Of a stretch of 64,000 bases of DNA, positions 63,726 through 64,000 are shown one piece after another. The notes beneath the pieces were generated by a model, which saw only the letters and a list, made by a program, of their open reading frames with translations, searched no databases and was not told the origin of the DNA. Location: positions 310,001 to 374,000 of the forward strand of contig NZ_JAPDOB010000001.1 in the NCBI RefSeq assembly GCF_026013565.1. Direction: 5' to 3'. The stretch is from Sphingomonas arvum (GTDB taxonomy: Bacteria; Pseudomonadota; Alphaproteobacteria; Sphingomonadales; Sphingomonadaceae). Position numbers and translations under genes: made by a program. The number at the start of each line of letters is the position of its first letter. Position 1 is the stretch's first letter.

Positions 63726-64000
63726 TCGGGCGTGCTGGCGGTGCCTTCGGGTCCGCCGGCACCCGGCGCGAAGTCCGGATTGTAGGCGATCCTGGCCGAG
63801 GTGGCGGCGCGGTCCAGCAAGGTCCGCATCCGTTGCTCGGCCAGGCTTCGTTGCATGAGGGCGCTGGCGATCGCGGGCTGCTGGTCCGCCGAAACTGGCG
63901 CTGGCTGCACGGCGATGATCGTGCCGAGGATCGTGCCGCCGGGGCGGTCCAGGAGGAAGCGAGTCTCCGCCGCTGGCTTCACCTCGCCCGATCCCACCGG
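63710..64000 (-). CDS. C-terminal part of an EpsD-like peptidyl-prolyl isomerase (partial)
   Basis: The frame runs off the window edge; 96 residues are visible. TRFLLDRPGGTILGTIIAVQ, then APVSADQQPAIASALMQRS and AEQRMRTLLDRAATSARIAY match the C-terminal pattern of EpsD/PpiC proteins in exopolysaccharide loci. It ends convergent with the GH5-RTX gene, overlapping it by 16 bases. The catalytic domain lies outside the window. Confidence 0.5.
   Translation of the reverse strand, partial: PVGSGEVKPAAETRFLLDRPGGTILGTIIAVQPAPVSADQQPAIASALMQRSLAEQRMRTLLDRAATSARIAYNPDFAPGAGGPEGTASTPDHRMK

Overview
The window comes from a high-GC alphaproteobacterium, most likely a sphingomonad (Sphingomonas or a close relative). 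This rests on gene content and order (rpsA-ihfB, rplU with a long Ala-rich tail, large TonB-dependent receptors, a sphingan-like polysaccharide cluster), on two promoters that match the alphaproteobacterial general-stress sigma factor EcfG, and on small hairpin repeats whose translation gives the 'SAMGGKRT' peptide. No database search was possible; family calls come from reading motifs.

Left region (1 to about 23.4 kb). It is visibly more AT-rich than the rest and full of signalling genes and hypotheticals. It starts with the frameshifted remains of a YadA-like trimeric adhesin. Then come a membrane diguanylate cyclase, a tandem PilZ protein, two related winged-helix regulators, a small exported-protein gene broken by an in-frame TGA, and a four-gene operon (LuxR-type regulator with a C-terminal membrane anchor, a hypothetical, a membrane protein and a RadC-like protein lacking its metal ligands). 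A GIY-YIG protein and a large PAS hybrid histidine kinase follow. Two compact operons stand out. One (12.5-16.6 kb, minus strand) encodes a vWA protein, a Ser/Thr kinase with an FHA domain, a PPP-type phosphatase and a membrane zinc-ribbon protein behind a perfect EcfG-type promoter. The other (17.0-21.2 kb, minus strand) encodes a TonB-dependent receptor, a YfiR-like periplasmic protein and a CHASE8-like hybrid histidine kinase, joined by TGATG overlaps.

Middle region (23.7-47.2 kb). From tRNA-Gln(CTG) rightwards the content is mostly core: ppx-rlmE, rpsA, ihfB, tRNA-Leu(TAA), a luciferase-like oxidoreductase, an MFS transporter, pgsA, a peroxide-defence block (katG, oxyR, ahpC, ahpD), a TetR regulator divergent from a PF10118 protein, rpmA/rplU, a second TonB-dependent receptor, hspQ, a short-chain dehydrogenase, tRNA-Ser(CGA) and an NnrS protein.

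Right region (47.3 kb to the end). This is an exopolysaccharide cluster. An EcfG-type promoter precedes an AAA ATPase, a Wzz-like chain-length protein, a BY-kinase-like protein without the Walker A lysine, and a Wzy-like polymerase. A minus-strand pair encodes the initiating sugar-phosphate transferase and a secreted GH5 glycanase. A translationally coupled plus-strand set (SDR, rfbF, SAF-domain oxidoreductase, RmlC-like epimerase) looks like a nucleotide-sugar pathway. A glycosyltransferase and FAD oxidase follow on the minus strand, then a GH5-RTX protein suited to type I secretion. The window ends inside a gene resembling an EpsD-type peptidyl-prolyl isomerase.

The best candidates for a little-described system are the stress-controlled vWA/kinase-FHA/phosphatase/zinc-ribbon operon and the receptor/YfiR/CHASE8-kinase operon.
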